A stretch of 64,000 nt of DNA, taken from positions 434,001 to 498,000 of the forward strand of contig NC_008553.1 of NCBI RefSeq assembly GCF_000014945.1, given 5' to 3'. This DNA comes from Methanothrix thermoacetophila PT (GTDB lineage: Archaea > Halobacteriota > Methanosarcinia > Methanotrichales > Methanotrichaceae). The translations under genes and the position numbers were made by a program. Below, piece after piece: positions 34,225 to 43,056 of the stretch. Numbering within the stretch: position 1 is the first letter of the stretch; the number at the start of each line of letters is the position of its first letter. The notes under the pieces were generated by a model that saw only the letters and a list, made by a program, of their open reading frames with translations, had not been told where the DNA came from and did not search any database.

Positions 34225-34947
34225 ATGATAGCACGTTTCAGATACGGAGATCGTGTGTTTGATGGAGATGTTGATGGTGACCGCATTGTATCAGACGGCG
34301 TTTCATACGAGCTGGAGGAGGTGAAGCTTCTCCCGCCATCAGTCCCCACAAAGGTTGTCTGCGTGGGTCTGAACTACCTGGAGCATGCGCGGGAGCTCAG
34401 GATGGATCTGCCAGATGAGCCGATCATATTTTTAAAGCCGCCATCCGCTGTTGTGGGCCACGACGATGAGATAATCCTGCCGGAGATGAGCAGACGCGTC
34501 GACTACGAGGGCGAGCTTGCTGTTGTCATTTCCAGGAGGTGCAGGAGGATCTCCGCAGATGAAGCTGATGATTACATTCTGGGATACACATGCTTCAACG
34601 ATGTCACAGCCCGCGATCTCCAGCAGAAGGACGGACAGTGGACCAGGTCGAAGAGCTTCGATACATTCGCTCCTGTGGGGCCATGGGTGGCTCAGATGAG
34701 CGTTGAGGATGCGGAGGACCTCAGCATATCCACCAGGGTCAACGGGGAGACAAGACAGAGATCGAACACCTCTGACCTTATATTCGGGGTCGCAGAGCTG
34801 GTGGAGTTCGTGAGCTCCATAATGACGCTGGAGCCAGGAGATGTCATAGCAACAGGCACACCTCCAGGGGTTGGAAGGCTCGAGAGCGGCGACATCGTTG
34901 AGGTCGAGATAGAGGGGATAGGCCTGCTCAGGAACCGGGCAGTCTAA
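34225..34947 (+). CDS. Fumarylacetoacetate hydrolase-family protein
   Basis: This 240-residue protein has VVCVGLNYLEHARE, the metal-binding DYEGELAVVI, YTCFNDVTARDLQ, KSFDTFAPVGPW and TGTPPGVG, all FAH-superfamily hallmarks. The family includes acylpyruvases and decarboxylases acting on 2-oxo acids such as oxaloacetate or fumarylpyruvate. The exact reaction here is not known. GAGG lies 7 nt upstream of ATG 34225, and it probably belongs to the pyrDK transcript. Confidence 0.93.
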   Translation: MIARFRYGDRVFDGDVDGDRIVSDGVSYELEEVKLLPPSVPTKVVCVGLNYLEHARELRMDLPDEPIIFLKPPSAVVGHDDEIILPEMSRRVDYEGELAVVISRRCRRISADEADDYILGYTCFNDVTARDLQQKDGQWTRSKSFDTFAPVGPWVAQMSVEDAEDLSISTRVNGETRQRSNTSDLIFGVAELVEFVSSIMTLEPGDVIATGTPPGVGRLESGDIVEVEIEGIGLLRNRAV

Positions 34948-35058
34948 CATTGACCTGAGCCTCACAATCCCTGCGTCTCGATTATATCCAGGATGCACTC
35001 GCGGCGATCGACACGTTCGACACGTCTCACATAGACCTGAGCCTCGGTGATCCCTGCG
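34948..35058 (+). repeat. Imperfect direct repeat after the FAH gene
   Basis: CATTGACCTGAGCCTC with ATCCCTGCGT (34948-34977) recurs as CATAGACCTGAGCCTC with ATCCCTGCGT (35028-35058). The frame between and after reads DYIQDALAAIDTFDTSHIDLSL-like residues without a start, so this may be decayed coding sequence. No gene is called in 34948-35148. Confidence 0.5.
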
Positions 35059-35148
35059 TGATGACGGGGCTCCGCTCAACCAGCGATGCTCGTAGCAGTG
35101 CCTTTGCGGTTATTCTCCAAGCTGCCTGGGTAAATCTTTTATGATTCG

Positions 35149-36111
35149 ATGAATACAGTGATGTCAATGCGTCTGATCACATCGGTTCTCATCCTGCTCC
35201 TCCTCCCAGCGCTCTTCGGCGCTCTGGCTGGCACAGAGGACGGCTCGTTCTGCCCGACATGCCCTGACTGGACAAACCTTGATGGATGGTACAGGCAGAA
35301 GGAGGCGTACTCGCAATCGCAGCTTCCTCCCGCGCTCAGGACTGCGCAGCAGAACGAGACGCTTCAGGTCAAGAGCGCAGAGAAGAGATACGAGGTGGAG
35401 GAGATCGCAGCAGATGCCGGGGATCTTGCAGGTGCTGTGCCCGTCGATTCCCGCTCGCCTGAGGAGTATGCAGCGGGCCATATACCCGGGGCCAGGAACA
35501 TCTGGTGGAGATCTGTGAGATCTGGAGAGAGCATAAACGCATCCGCGCTCGTCGAGGCCTTGAGGGAGAATGGCGTGAACACCACAGACAGAATCGTGGT
35601 TTACGGAGAGGAAGGCGATGCATCATACCTCTTCTGGGCTCTGGAGTACATCGGGCACAGAAACGTCAGCCTGCTGAATGGCGGAGTTGATGCATGGGCG
35701 AAAACAGGCAGAGCACTGGTGCGGAACTCCCCATCGATGCCTCGATCCGACTACAGCGGGAATATCAGTGAGGATCTCCTCATAAAGCCAGAGGATCTCG
35801 AGGATGTGATCGGTGCCGCTCAGATCATAGACACGCGGGAGAGCTTTGCAGACTTCGGCAGATCCAGGATCCAGGGGGCTATACAGATACCGATCTCAAC
35901 GGTGATCGCAGACAATAGCGTCAGGGACGCGGCATCACTGGAATCGATATTCTCAGGCCGCGGCCTTGACGGAGGAAGATTGCAGATCGTGTACGGGGAT
36001 ATGCCGGATGCGAGCATCATGTACTACTGCCTGAGGCTGATGGGCTACAGGGCCGCGCTTATGGACGGCAACTGGAGGGCATCCGGCGCGGTCGTGGGCA
36101 ACATCAGATGA
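35149..36111 (+). CDS. Secreted two-domain rhodanese-fold protein lacking the active-site Cys
   Basis: This 320-residue protein has a signal peptide (LITSVLILLLLPALFGALAG), a CPTC pair near residue 35, then two rhodanese-like domains. The first has VDSRSPEEYAAGHIPGA and VVYGEEGDASYLF; the second has IDTRESFADFGRSRIQGA and IVYGDMPDASIMYY. In active sulfurtransferases a Cys follows the strand in VVVYC; both domains here have Gly at that place, so it is probably not a classical thiosulfate sulfurtransferase. The C-terminal LMDGNWRASG is as in family members. The start is uncertain: ATG 35149, 35161 and 35167 are all possible. Confidence 0.85.
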   Translation: MNTVMSMRLITSVLILLLLPALFGALAGTEDGSFCPTCPDWTNLDGWYRQKEAYSQSQLPPALRTAQQNETLQVKSAEKRYEVEEIAADAGDLAGAVPVDSRSPEEYAAGHIPGARNIWWRSVRSGESINASALVEALRENGVNTTDRIVVYGEEGDASYLFWALEYIGHRNVSLLNGGVDAWAKTGRALVRNSPSMPRSDYSGNISEDLLIKPEDLEDVIGAAQIIDTRESFADFGRSRIQGAIQIPISTVIADNSVRDAASLESIFSGRGLDGGRLQIVYGDMPDASIMYYCLRLMGYRAALMDGNWRASGAVVGNIR

Positions 36112-36141
36112 ATGCATTCTTTCTGGGCGGTCGGCCGCATG

Positions 36142-36981
36142 CTACTGCAGCGTCTGCAGAATCTCATCGGAGACAACGCCCCTGCAGACGGTCACAGCCG
36201 GCCCCTCCATGAAGGCCTTCTCTCCTGCAAACGAGATGCGCAAGGGTCCGCCCTTCGTCATGACCTCAACCGTCTCGCCCACAAGGCCAAGTCTTCGCGC
36301 GACTGCAGCCGCTGCCACAGAGCCTGTGCCGCACGAGAGCGTCTCGGCCTCGACCCCGCGCTCGAAGGTTCTCACCTCAAGATGATTCCCCAACCTCACA
36401 AAGTTCACGTTCGCCCCCTCCGGGAAGCAGGAGCTGTGCCTGATCTTGGGGGCGATCTGCTCTACAGGGATATCCAGATTTTCGACGAATATCACAGCAT
36501 GCGGGACGCCGGTGTTCACAGCTGATACCTCGAAGCCGTGGAGTGGTACCTTCAGGAACGTCCCCTCGCCATCAGCGGGAATCTCAGAGCGCTCGAATCT
36601 CGGGATGCCCATCTCAACCCTCGCCCAGAATCCCTTGCGATCCCTTCTGACCTGGATGGGGATCACGCCGGCCAGCGTCTCAACAGAGAATCTCTCCCCC
36701 ACATAGCCGCTCTCCCACGCGTGCTTTGCGAGGCAGCGTATCCCATTCCCACACATCTCGGCCTCAGATCCGTCCGGCTGGAAAAGGCGCATGCCGATAT
36801 CCGCTCTTTCTGAGGGTACGAGAAAGAGAACCCCGTCGCCGCCGATGCCGAAGTTGCGATGGCACAGAATCCTGGAAGCCTCGCTTTTCTCATCTTCCGG
36901 TATCCTCTCCCCGTTCAGCTCATCTATGAGTATGAAATCATTCCCATTCCCATGAAGCTTCACGAACTCCAGCTGATTCAT
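36142..36981 (-). CDS. dapF: Diaminopimelate epimerase, DapF
   Basis: This 279-residue protein opens [15 protein letters not shown] and has the two catalytic Cys motifs EMCGNGIRC and [11 protein letters not shown]. It epimerises LL- to meso-diaminopimelate in lysine synthesis. ATG 36981 is preferred because GGAG lies 6 nt upstream and the family begins here; the open frame extends 92 codons further into the divergent gene and is not coding there. It is divergent from hps, sharing a 58-base promoter region. Confidence 0.95.
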   Translation of the reverse strand: MNQLEFVKLHGNGNDFILIDELNGERIPEDEKSEASRILCHRNFGIGGDGVLFLVPSERADIGMRLFQPDGSEAEMCGNGIRCLAKHAWESGYVGERFSVETLAGVIPIQVRRDRKGFWARVEMGIPRFERSEIPADGEGTFLKVPLHGFEVSAVNTGVPHAVIFVENLDIPVEQIAPKIRHSSCFPEGANVNFVRLGNHLEVRTFERGVEAETLSCGTGSVAAAAVARRLGLVGETVEVMTKGGPLRISFAGEKAFMEGPAVTVCRGVVSDEILQTLQ

Positions 36982-37039
36982 GTCTTCTCCATGGGACCTC
37001 CCTTTATATCCCTCTTCCCAGAATGGTATCAGGGTGGTG

Positions 37040-38326
37040 ATGGATATCAGGCCGATTCTGCAGGTTGCTCTGGATCTCCTGGAGATCGATCGGGCTGTTG
37101 AGATAGCGAAGGAGGCGATAGCGGGCGGTGCGGACTGGATCGAGGCCGGCACGCCCCTGATCAAGAGCGAGGGTATGGACGCGGTTCGAGAGCTCCGGCG
37201 CACCCTTCCAGGAGTCAGGATTGTCGCTGATATGAAGACCGTGGATACAGGCGCCATGGAGGTCGAGATGGCTGCGAAGGCCGGCGCAGATATCGTGGCT
37301 CTGCTCGCGATATCAGATGACTCAACGATACAGGACGCGATTCGAGCTGCGAGGAAGTACGGAGTGGAGATAATGGTCGATCTGCTCTCAGCGCCTGATC
37401 CGGTGAAGCGCGCGAGAGAGCTCGAGGAGCTCGGAGTGGACTACATCTGTGTCCACGTTGGCATAGATCAGCAAATGGTTGGGAAGAGCACAATAGATCT
37501 CCTAAGGGAGGTCGTCCAGGTCGTCAGCATTCCGGTGGCTGCAGCAGGAGGAATAGACGCATCCTCTGGAAAGGATGCGATCTTCTACGGGGCATCTATC
37601 GTGATAGTAGGAGGAAACATAACAAGATCTGCAGATGTCACTGGCTCAGCCAGGCGGATCAGAGAGGCGATAGATCATGTAGAGGGCGCTGGCACCTCCC
37701 GAAGAAGCCTGGAGGAGGAGATGATCTCCATATTCAGAGAGGTCTCCACCCCGAACATAACGGACGCGATGCACCGCAAGGGGGCGATGCGGGACATACT
37801 CCCGATAATTCCGGGGACGAAGATCGTCGGCACCGCGATCACGGTCCAGACATTCGAGGGAGATTGGGCGAAGACCGTGGAGGCGATAGACGAGGCCGGG
37901 CCTGGGAAGGTCATCGTCATCTACAACGGCAGCCGCTATGTCGCGCCGTGGGGAGGGTTGGCGACGCTGAGCTGCATGCAGAAGGGTGTTGAGGGGGTCG
38001 TGATCGATGGAGCTGTCAGAGATGTGGACGAGATCCGCAGGCTCAATTATCCTGTGTTCGCAAGCGCCATAGCCCCCACTGCGGGAGAGCCGAAGGGAAT
38101 GGGGGAGATAAATGTGGAGATCGTCTGCGGAGGGCAGGTTGTGCGTCCGGGGGATTACATCGTGGGGGATGACTGCGGTGTCGTGGTGATACCGAAGGAG
38201 AGGGCCTACGAGATCGCGAGAAGAGCTAAAGAGGTCGAGAAGAACGAGAGCAGACTCTTCGAGGAGATAAGAAGAGGGAGGACGCTGTCCGAGGTCGCAA
38301 AGCTGAAGAAATGGGAGAAGCTCTGA
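37040..38326 (+). CDS. 3-hexulose-6-phosphate synthase fused to an RraA-like domain
   Basis: This 428-residue fusion has an N-terminal OMP-decarboxylase-fold Hps domain ([48 protein letters not shown]), about residues 1-205. The C-terminal RraA/aldolase-like domain ([44 protein letters not shown]) covers about 225-415. In archaea the Hps side of the ribulose monophosphate pathway makes ribulose 5-phosphate or releases formaldehyde; fusions to RraA-like domains are known in methanogens, but that domain's role is unclear. GGTGGTG precedes ATG 37040. Confidence 0.93.
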   Translation: MDIRPILQVALDLLEIDRAVEIAKEAIAGGADWIEAGTPLIKSEGMDAVRELRRTLPGVRIVADMKTVDTGAMEVEMAAKAGADIVALLAISDDSTIQDAIRAARKYGVEIMVDLLSAPDPVKRARELEELGVDYICVHVGIDQQMVGKSTIDLLREVVQVVSIPVAAAGGIDASSGKDAIFYGASIVIVGGNITRSADVTGSARRIREAIDHVEGAGTSRRSLEEEMISIFREVSTPNITDAMHRKGAMRDILPIIPGTKIVGTAITVQTFEGDWAKTVEAIDEAGPGKVIVIYNGSRYVAPWGGLATLSCMQKGVEGVVIDGAVRDVDEIRRLNYPVFASAIAPTAGEPKGMGEINVEIVCGGQVVRPGDYIVGDDCGVVVIPKERAYEIARRAKEVEKNESRLFEEIRRGRTLSEVAKLKKWEKL

Positions 38327-38799
38327 AAATGGCATGCAGGGCCTCTCTGCATGATGGCTCTAGAGCTCGAGCTGACTCATGTTCGCGAATCATCTGAGTC
38401 CGCGTCGAGACCGGTTTCTCGTGAGCAGCATGACCCATACCCCAGCATCTGCCGTCATCGCTGAATCAGCTGATGAGCCACCCAACTTTTTATTTGAGAT
38501 CTTTGACGTAAACGTGTATCGAGATGGGAGATCTCATGCATGTGGTCTACGGAGATACTTTTCTGTATCTGAATGGACAAGCCTCTCTGTGGACCAGATG
38601 GCTGCTGTGCTCCGGTGATCCAGGCTCACAATCCAGGAGCGTACAAGTTGAGTTGACTGCATGGCATGCCAGTCATTCACTAAATAATTTTATCTAGTTG
38701 TCCATCCATGTAATCTACTGTACGTACTACATGCAGGAAAATTTATGAGTTTGACTGGAGCGAGATGACTGGATGCTCGCCGCGATCATGGTGGATGCG
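38327..38799. other. Intergenic region before the HTH/RecA-like pair
   Basis: These 470 bases have no convincing gene. A 31-codon frame at 38524-38619 (MGDLMHVVYGDTF) has no family features. Near the end are AT-rich promoter-like blocks and the palindrome-ended CATGTA...TACATG site at 38707-38733. Confidence 0.5.
38707..38733. promoter_or_regulatory. Possible operator with inverted ends upstream of the HTH gene
   Basis: CATGTAATC...TACTACATG has 6-base inverted arms around GTACGTAC. It lies 67 nt before the HTH start, a usual place for autoregulation. Sequence alone cannot confirm this. Confidence 0.3.
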
Positions 38800-39150
38800 A
38801 TGTCCTATAAAGAGAAGATACTCAGGGCGATTCAGGACTCCAAGGATGGTCTGACAACGGTAGAGGTGGCCAGGCAGGCTGGGGTGAGCAAGACGACAGT
38901 CATAAAATACCTCTCCGTTCTCAGATCTGAGGGAAAGTGTGAGTACGTGGAGGTCGGCCCCTCGAAACTCTGGCGCGCTGTTACCCCCAAAAAAGAGATA
39001 TGCAAGCGCGATATAGAACCATGTGAGGTGGAATCTGTCTCTGTCAAGCCGCCGGACGATAGCGGGATGGTCTCCATCTCATTCAAGATAAGAGCAGATC
39101 AGCTGTCTGCGCTTCTCAGGCAGATACAGTCGATAAACGACAAGTGTTGA
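38800..39150 (+). CDS. Winged-helix transcriptional regulator
   Basis: This 116-residue protein has an N-terminal HTH (SYKEKILRAIQDSKDGLTTVEV, then GVSKTTVIKYLSVLRSEGK) of winged-helix type and a C-terminal beta-strand and helix (MVSISFKIRADQLSALLRQI). Two Cys (EICKRDIEPC) lie in the linker. ATG 38800 follows GGTGG by 5 nt; ATG 38773 is possible. It lies 76 nt before the RecA-like ATPase, so the two may act together. Confidence 0.8.
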   Translation: MSYKEKILRAIQDSKDGLTTVEVARQAGVSKTTVIKYLSVLRSEGKCEYVEVGPSKLWRAVTPKKEICKRDIEPCEVESVSVKPPDDSGMVSISFKIRADQLSALLRQIQSINDKC

Positions 39151-39168
39151 GATAAGACAGCAATAACC

Positions 39169-39177
39169 GTATAAATA
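39169..39177 (+). promoter_or_regulatory. TATA box for the RecA/KaiC-like gene
   Basis: GTATAAATA lies about 55 nt before ATG 39227, with a second TATATATG at 39186-39194. The ATPase therefore probably has its own promoter as well as read-through from the HTH gene. Confidence 0.45.
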
Positions 39178-39226
39178 GTAACACCATATATATGAGAATT
39201 GCTACAAGAGTGGGTGGGGGGAGCCC

Positions 39227-40591
39227 ATGCGCATACCTACTGAGATACACAGGTTTTTTGAAATCGGCGAGGGTCAGACCCTCCTGATAAAAGGCCTGCC
39301 CGGAACCGGCAAGACCACGCTCGCGTTTGAGATATTGAATGTGATGTGCGAGAAGAGAAATGGAATGTACATCTCCACGCGTGTCGATCCTGACAGGCTT
39401 TACAGGACGTTTCCCTGGATAAAGGAGATCGTGCCGCCGAGAAATGTCGTTAACGCGACGCAATCAAAGCTTCTTCAGACTCTGAGAAACATCGCCGGAG
39501 GGATCCCCACATACGATACTGTCCTGGACTTCTTCCGCGTTCTCTTCGAGGACGTGGAGGATATGGAGAGCCCGATCATAGTATTCGACAGCTGGGACGC
39601 ACTGATGAACTACATCTCTCCGATAATTAAAGAGCAGCAGAGCTTCGAGCAGAACATATGCGAGTTCGCGAGGGATATGGGCATTCACATAATATTTGTA
39701 AGCGAGTCTGCTGATCTGATGCCGCTCGACTACATAGTCGACGGTGTGGTTTACATGGAGCACTACAGGATCGCCGGAACACCGTCTTCCGCTGTCAGGG
39801 ACAGCGGCATGAGGACCAGATACGCCCGTGAGATAAGGCTTGAGAAGCTCCGCGGCGTTGAGATACTCCAGCGCACATTTACAGCAACGCTTCACGGTGG
39901 CAGATTCCAGTGCTTCACTCCCTGTGTCGAGGATGGCGATGCCAGAATCGGCGGAGATCATGTACGAATATCAGATCCAAAAGAGGATTGCGCATCTACC
40001 GGAATTCCACAGCTTGATGAGATTACAGGCGGTCTGAAGTACGGCTCCTGCAATGTTCTTGAGATCAACCACGGCGTTGGCAAGCGCTACTACCACATAC
40101 TCACAGCCCTTGCATCAAACGCTCTGAAGAACGGGAGAGCTGTATGCATAATCCCATCGATAGGGTACCAGCTCAGCCCCAGGGAGATCTTCGTGCCGAC
40201 GAACGTCCGTGTCGTCCAGCCTTATGGGGACGACATTGTATCATGGGGAAAAGAGCTCATTGGCATATGGGATGAACTGCGAGAGCGCAGCGGCCGCCCC
40301 ATCCTCAACATAATCGGCATGGACGCGATGGAGTTCGCCTTCGGATACAGACAGCTCCTTAACATAGCGAACCGGCTGATCAACCAATGGAAGGAGACGA
40401 ACGATATCAATCTCCTGGTCGTCAAGACCGGTCAGGAGAGCATCAACATGGCGATTCACGTCGCAGACACGTACTTCGTCGTCAACGAACTCAATGGAGG
40501 GCTCTGCATATATGGAGTGATCCCGCGGACCGAGCTCTACAATATGAGCTTCGAGGGTGGGAGCAGGATCTGCCTGACGCCGATAGTTTAG
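39227..40591 (+). CDS. RecA/KaiC-superfamily ATPase, GvpD-like
   Basis: This 454-residue protein has a RecA-like domain with Walker A KGLPGTGKTT (about residues 22-31), Walker B-like SPIIVFDSWDAL, and a second RecA-like half beginning STGIPQLDEITGGL. In the second half the P-loop is degenerate (EINHGVGKRY). The arrangement and the opening FFEIGEGQTLLIKG fit KaiC/RadA-like regulators and the GvpD regulatory family, but no other gas-vesicle gene is present here. It follows a small HTH protein. A signalling or regulatory ATPase is likely. Confidence 0.75.
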   Translation: MRIPTEIHRFFEIGEGQTLLIKGLPGTGKTTLAFEILNVMCEKRNGMYISTRVDPDRLYRTFPWIKEIVPPRNVVNATQSKLLQTLRNIAGGIPTYDTVLDFFRVLFEDVEDMESPIIVFDSWDALMNYISPIIKEQQSFEQNICEFARDMGIHIIFVSESADLMPLDYIVDGVVYMEHYRIAGTPSSAVRDSGMRTRYAREIRLEKLRGVEILQRTFTATLHGGRFQCFTPCVEDGDARIGGDHVRISDPKEDCASTGIPQLDEITGGLKYGSCNVLEINHGVGKRYYHILTALASNALKNGRAVCIIPSIGYQLSPREIFVPTNVRVVQPYGDDIVSWGKELIGIWDELRERSGRPILNIIGMDAMEFAFGYRQLLNIANRLINQWKETNDINLLVVKTGQESINMAIHVADTYFVVNELNGGLCIYGVIPRTELYNMSFEGGSRICLTPIV

Positions 40592-40682
40592 ATCACAGGC
40601 AGACCCGTGCCGGAATCGCCGGCACCTGCATTACACCTTCTCAGAAACTGTACGCCGGATGCATTCAGTGCATCTGCCGCGA

Positions 40683-40693
40683 AAATAAAATGA
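40683..40693 (-). terminator. Possible U-rich terminator of the PAN gene
   Basis: On the minus strand the stop at 40697 is followed by ATCATTTTATTTTCGC, a weak U-run, in the 105-base convergent gap with the RecA-like gene. Confidence 0.3.
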
Positions 40694-40696
40694 TAC

Positions 40697-41911
40697 TCAC
40701 GCGTAGTTCGGGAGATCCAGCTCATCGCCTGCACCATGCCTCTCCGCCTGAAGCACCTTTGCGATCGCACGCTCGAAATCCCTCTGGAGCACCTGCGTCC
40801 GCTCCTCGCGGATCGCAGACATTCCAGCCTCGGTGACTATCGCCTTCAGATCAGCACCGCTCGCGTTCTCTGTGAGATCCGCGATGCTCCTCAGATCAAC
40901 ATCCGGGCCGAGGCTCATGCCCTTTGTGTGTATGAGGAGGATCGCGTATCTGCCTTCACGGTTGGGCAGCGGAACGTATATCGCCCTGTCGAACCTTCCG
41001 GGCCGGAGTAGAGCAGGATCGAGCATGTCCGGCCTGTTTGTGGCGCCTATTATCTTGACCTCTCCACGCGGGTCGAATCCGTCCATCTCAGCGAGCAGCT
41101 GCATCAGTGTCCTCTGAACCTCACGATCACCGCTCGTCGCCCCATCTATGCGCCTGGAGCCTATCGCATCGAGCTCATCTATGAATATGATCGCGGGGGC
41201 TCTGCTCTTTGCCAGATCGAAGAGCTCCCGGACAAGCCTGGCGCCCTCTCCTATGTACTTCTGGACAAACTCGCTCCCGACCACCCTCAGGAACGTCGCC
41301 TCTGTGCTGTTGGCCACCGCCTTGGCGAGAAGTGTCTTGCCGGTGCCCGGAGGTCCATAGAGGAGAACTCCCTTTGGCGGCTCGATCCCGACCGCATGGA
41401 AGAGTTCAGGCCTCTTGAGGGGAAGCTCCACGATCTCCCTGAGCTCGGCGATCTGGCTGTCGAGGCCACCGATGCTGGCGAACGTCACGTCCGGCACCTC
41501 CTCGACCTCCATTCCAAAGACCATGGGATCGCGCGGTGATGGAAGCACGCACATCACCGCGAACGTCTGCTGGTTCAGACCGACCTGCACACCCGGCCTC
41601 AGCTCCTCCTCGATGAACTGCGAGACGCTCACGACAAGTCTTGGGCCTGTGCTCGACTTCACGATCACCCTGCTCTCGTCGAGAACCTCCACAACCGTAC
41701 CGACGATCATGGGCCCGACACGCAGACGCTCCAGCTCGCTGCGGAGCTTCCGGGCCTCGCGCTCGTACTTGAGCTTCTGGTTCTCTATGAGCCGCTTCTC
41801 CCCCTCCGCGCGGTCCTTCTGCTCCCTCAGGGCGAGGTTGCGCTCCTCAAGCTGCTTCATCCTGTCCAGGATGTACTTCGAGAAGTCGGGTCCACTTTGA
41901 GGCTCGTTCAT
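40697..41911 (-). CDS. pan: Proteasome-activating nucleotidase, PAN
   Basis: This 404-residue AAA+ unfoldase has an N-terminal coiled coil ([17 protein letters not shown]), an OB domain ([18 protein letters not shown]), Walker [16 protein letters not shown] (about residue 189), Walker [12 protein letters not shown] and second-region-of-homology [19 protein letters not shown]. It caps the 20S proteasome. The C-terminus is LPNYA; Tyr is in the penultimate place of the HbYX gate-opening motif, but the preceding residue is Asn rather than hydrophobic. ATG 41911 follows GGAG; the longer frame overlaps the divergent gene. Confidence 0.96.
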   Translation of the reverse strand: MNEPQSGPDFSKYILDRMKQLEERNLALREQKDRAEGEKRLIENQKLKYEREARKLRSELERLRVGPMIVGTVVEVLDESRVIVKSSTGPRLVVSVSQFIEEELRPGVQVGLNQQTFAVMCVLPSPRDPMVFGMEVEEVPDVTFASIGGLDSQIAELREIVELPLKRPELFHAVGIEPPKGVLLYGPPGTGKTLLAKAVANSTEATFLRVVGSEFVQKYIGEGARLVRELFDLAKSRAPAIIFIDELDAIGSRRIDGATSGDREVQRTLMQLLAEMDGFDPRGEVKIIGATNRPDMLDPALLRPGRFDRAIYVPLPNREGRYAILLIHTKGMSLGPDVDLRSIADLTENASGADLKAIVTEAGMSAIREERTQVLQRDFERAIAKVLQAERHGAGDELDLPNYA

Positions 41912-41942
41912 CCCATCTCCAAAGCTTATTAAACTCCGAGGG

Positions 41943-41951
41943 CTATAAAAG
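41943..41951. promoter_or_regulatory. Compact divergent promoter of pan and the MBF1-like gene
   Basis: CTATAAAAG lies 23 nt (centre) before ATG 41970, predicting a leaderless transcript for the MBF1-like gene. On the other strand the same site reads CTTTTATAG and lies about 35 nt before the pan ATG, leaving a short leader with GGAG. Only 58 bases separate the two starts. Confidence 0.5.
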
Positions 41952-41969
41952 ATTTCCGAGATGAGAGAG

Positions 41970-42458
41970 ATGAGCGATAGGCAATGTGAGATCTGCGGCG
42001 CAGACATCTCTGGCTCTCCCGAGAGGATAGTGATCGACGGCTCGGTTCTTGAGGTCTGCAAGAGCTGCGCTCGCTTCGGCAAGCCTGAGGACAAATGGTC
42101 TCCTGTTCCGAGAAAGATCGTGCCTGTTGAGAGGAGCTTTCGCGTGCAGAAGCCAAAGCCACGCGACCACTTCAGGGATCTGGTGGAGGTAGTGCCGGAT
42201 TACGGGAATATTATAAAAAATGCCAGGGAGAGCATGAATCTCTCTCTCGAGGATCTGGCTCTCAGGATAAAGGAGAAGGCATCTCTTCTCAGAAAGATCG
42301 AGCGCGAGGAGCTCGTCCCGGAGGACGATGTGAGGAAGAAGCTGGAGAAGGAGCTCAAGATAAAGCTCACCGAGGAGACGACCGAGGAGAAGCTCAAATC
42401 CCGGGGAGGATCGAAGGTTCTGACGCTCGGGGATATCGCAAACATCAGGAAGAGATGA
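41970..42458 (+). CDS. Archaeal MBF1-like zinc-ribbon HTH protein
   Basis: This 162-residue protein has an N-terminal zinc ribbon (CEICGADI and CKSCARFG), a basic linker, and an XRE-type HTH ([34 protein letters not shown]), the layout of archaeal multiprotein bridging factor 1. It probably links transcription or translation factors. ATG 41970 is chosen because the TATA spacing predicts transcription start near it; ATG 41961 is in frame. It is followed 7 nt later by a Sua5-like gene. Confidence 0.9.
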   Translation: MSDRQCEICGADISGSPERIVIDGSVLEVCKSCARFGKPEDKWSPVPRKIVPVERSFRVQKPKPRDHFRDLVEVVPDYGNIIKNARESMNLSLEDLALRIKEKASLLRKIEREELVPEDDVRKKLEKELKIKLTEETTEEKLKSRGGSKVLTLGDIANIRKR

Positions 42459-42465
42459 TTTGCAG

Positions 42466-43056
42466 ATGGCTGTTGTTGGTGGCACAGACGAGGCTGCAAG
42501 ATGCATACTCTCAGGCGGCATTGTGGTGTACCCCACAGAGACCGTCTATGGCATAGGTGCGAACGCTCTTGATGAGAGCAGCATCGTAAGGGTCTACGCG
42601 ATCAAGAGGCGCCCCCTCGATAAACCGATATCCATAGCTGTATCAAGCTTCGAGATGCTCTGTGATGTGGCGCATGTCCGGCCTGAGGACCTGGATATGA
42701 TGAGAAAACTCCTGCCCGGACCCGTGACATTTCTCGTGCGGAAGAGATCGATCGTCCCAGATATGCTCACAGCAGGATCTCCGCTTGTCGGAGTCAGATA
42801 CCCAGATCATGAGATGGCGCTCAGGCTCATCGAAATGACCGGGCCGATCACGTCCACAAGCGCGAACATCACCGGCGCCCCTCCACCATCGGATCCTAAA
42901 GAGATTGACCCGGAGATTTTATCTCGGGTGGATATGCTGATAGATGGAGGGAGATGCAGATACGCCGTACCATCCACCCTCGTGGACCTCTCAACCAGGA
43001 GGATCCTGAGGATGGGCGCGATGGCAGATCGAGTTCTAGAGGTAATCGGGCGATGA
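42466..43056 (+). CDS. Sua5/YrdC-family threonylcarbamoyl-AMP synthase
   Basis: This 196-residue protein has the YrdC fold: GGIVVYPTETVYGIGANA, VYAIKRRPLDKPIS, LPGPVTFLVRK, VGVRYPDHEMALRL and SANITGAPPPSD. It makes threonylcarbamoyl-AMP for the t6A modification of tRNAs reading ANN codons. It lacks the separate C-terminal Sua5 domain, so it is the short YrdC type. ATG 42466 is used; TTG 42460 is an alternative. Its stop overlaps the next start (ATGA). Confidence 0.93.
   Translation: MAVVGGTDEAARCILSGGIVVYPTETVYGIGANALDESSIVRVYAIKRRPLDKPISIAVSSFEMLCDVAHVRPEDLDMMRKLLPGPVTFLVRKRSIVPDMLTAGSPLVGVRYPDHEMALRLIEMTGPITSTSANITGAPPPSDPKEIDPEILSRVDMLIDGGRCRYAVPSTLVDLSTRRILRMGAMADRVLEVIGR

Noticed and set aside
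36982-37257. N-terminal extension of DapF
   Set aside because: It runs antisense to the hps gene and has no family similarity; the conserved protein starts at 36981.
38524-38619. 31-codon frame in the intergenic region
   Set aside because: It is too short and lacks a hydrophobic or known pattern; the start context is poor.
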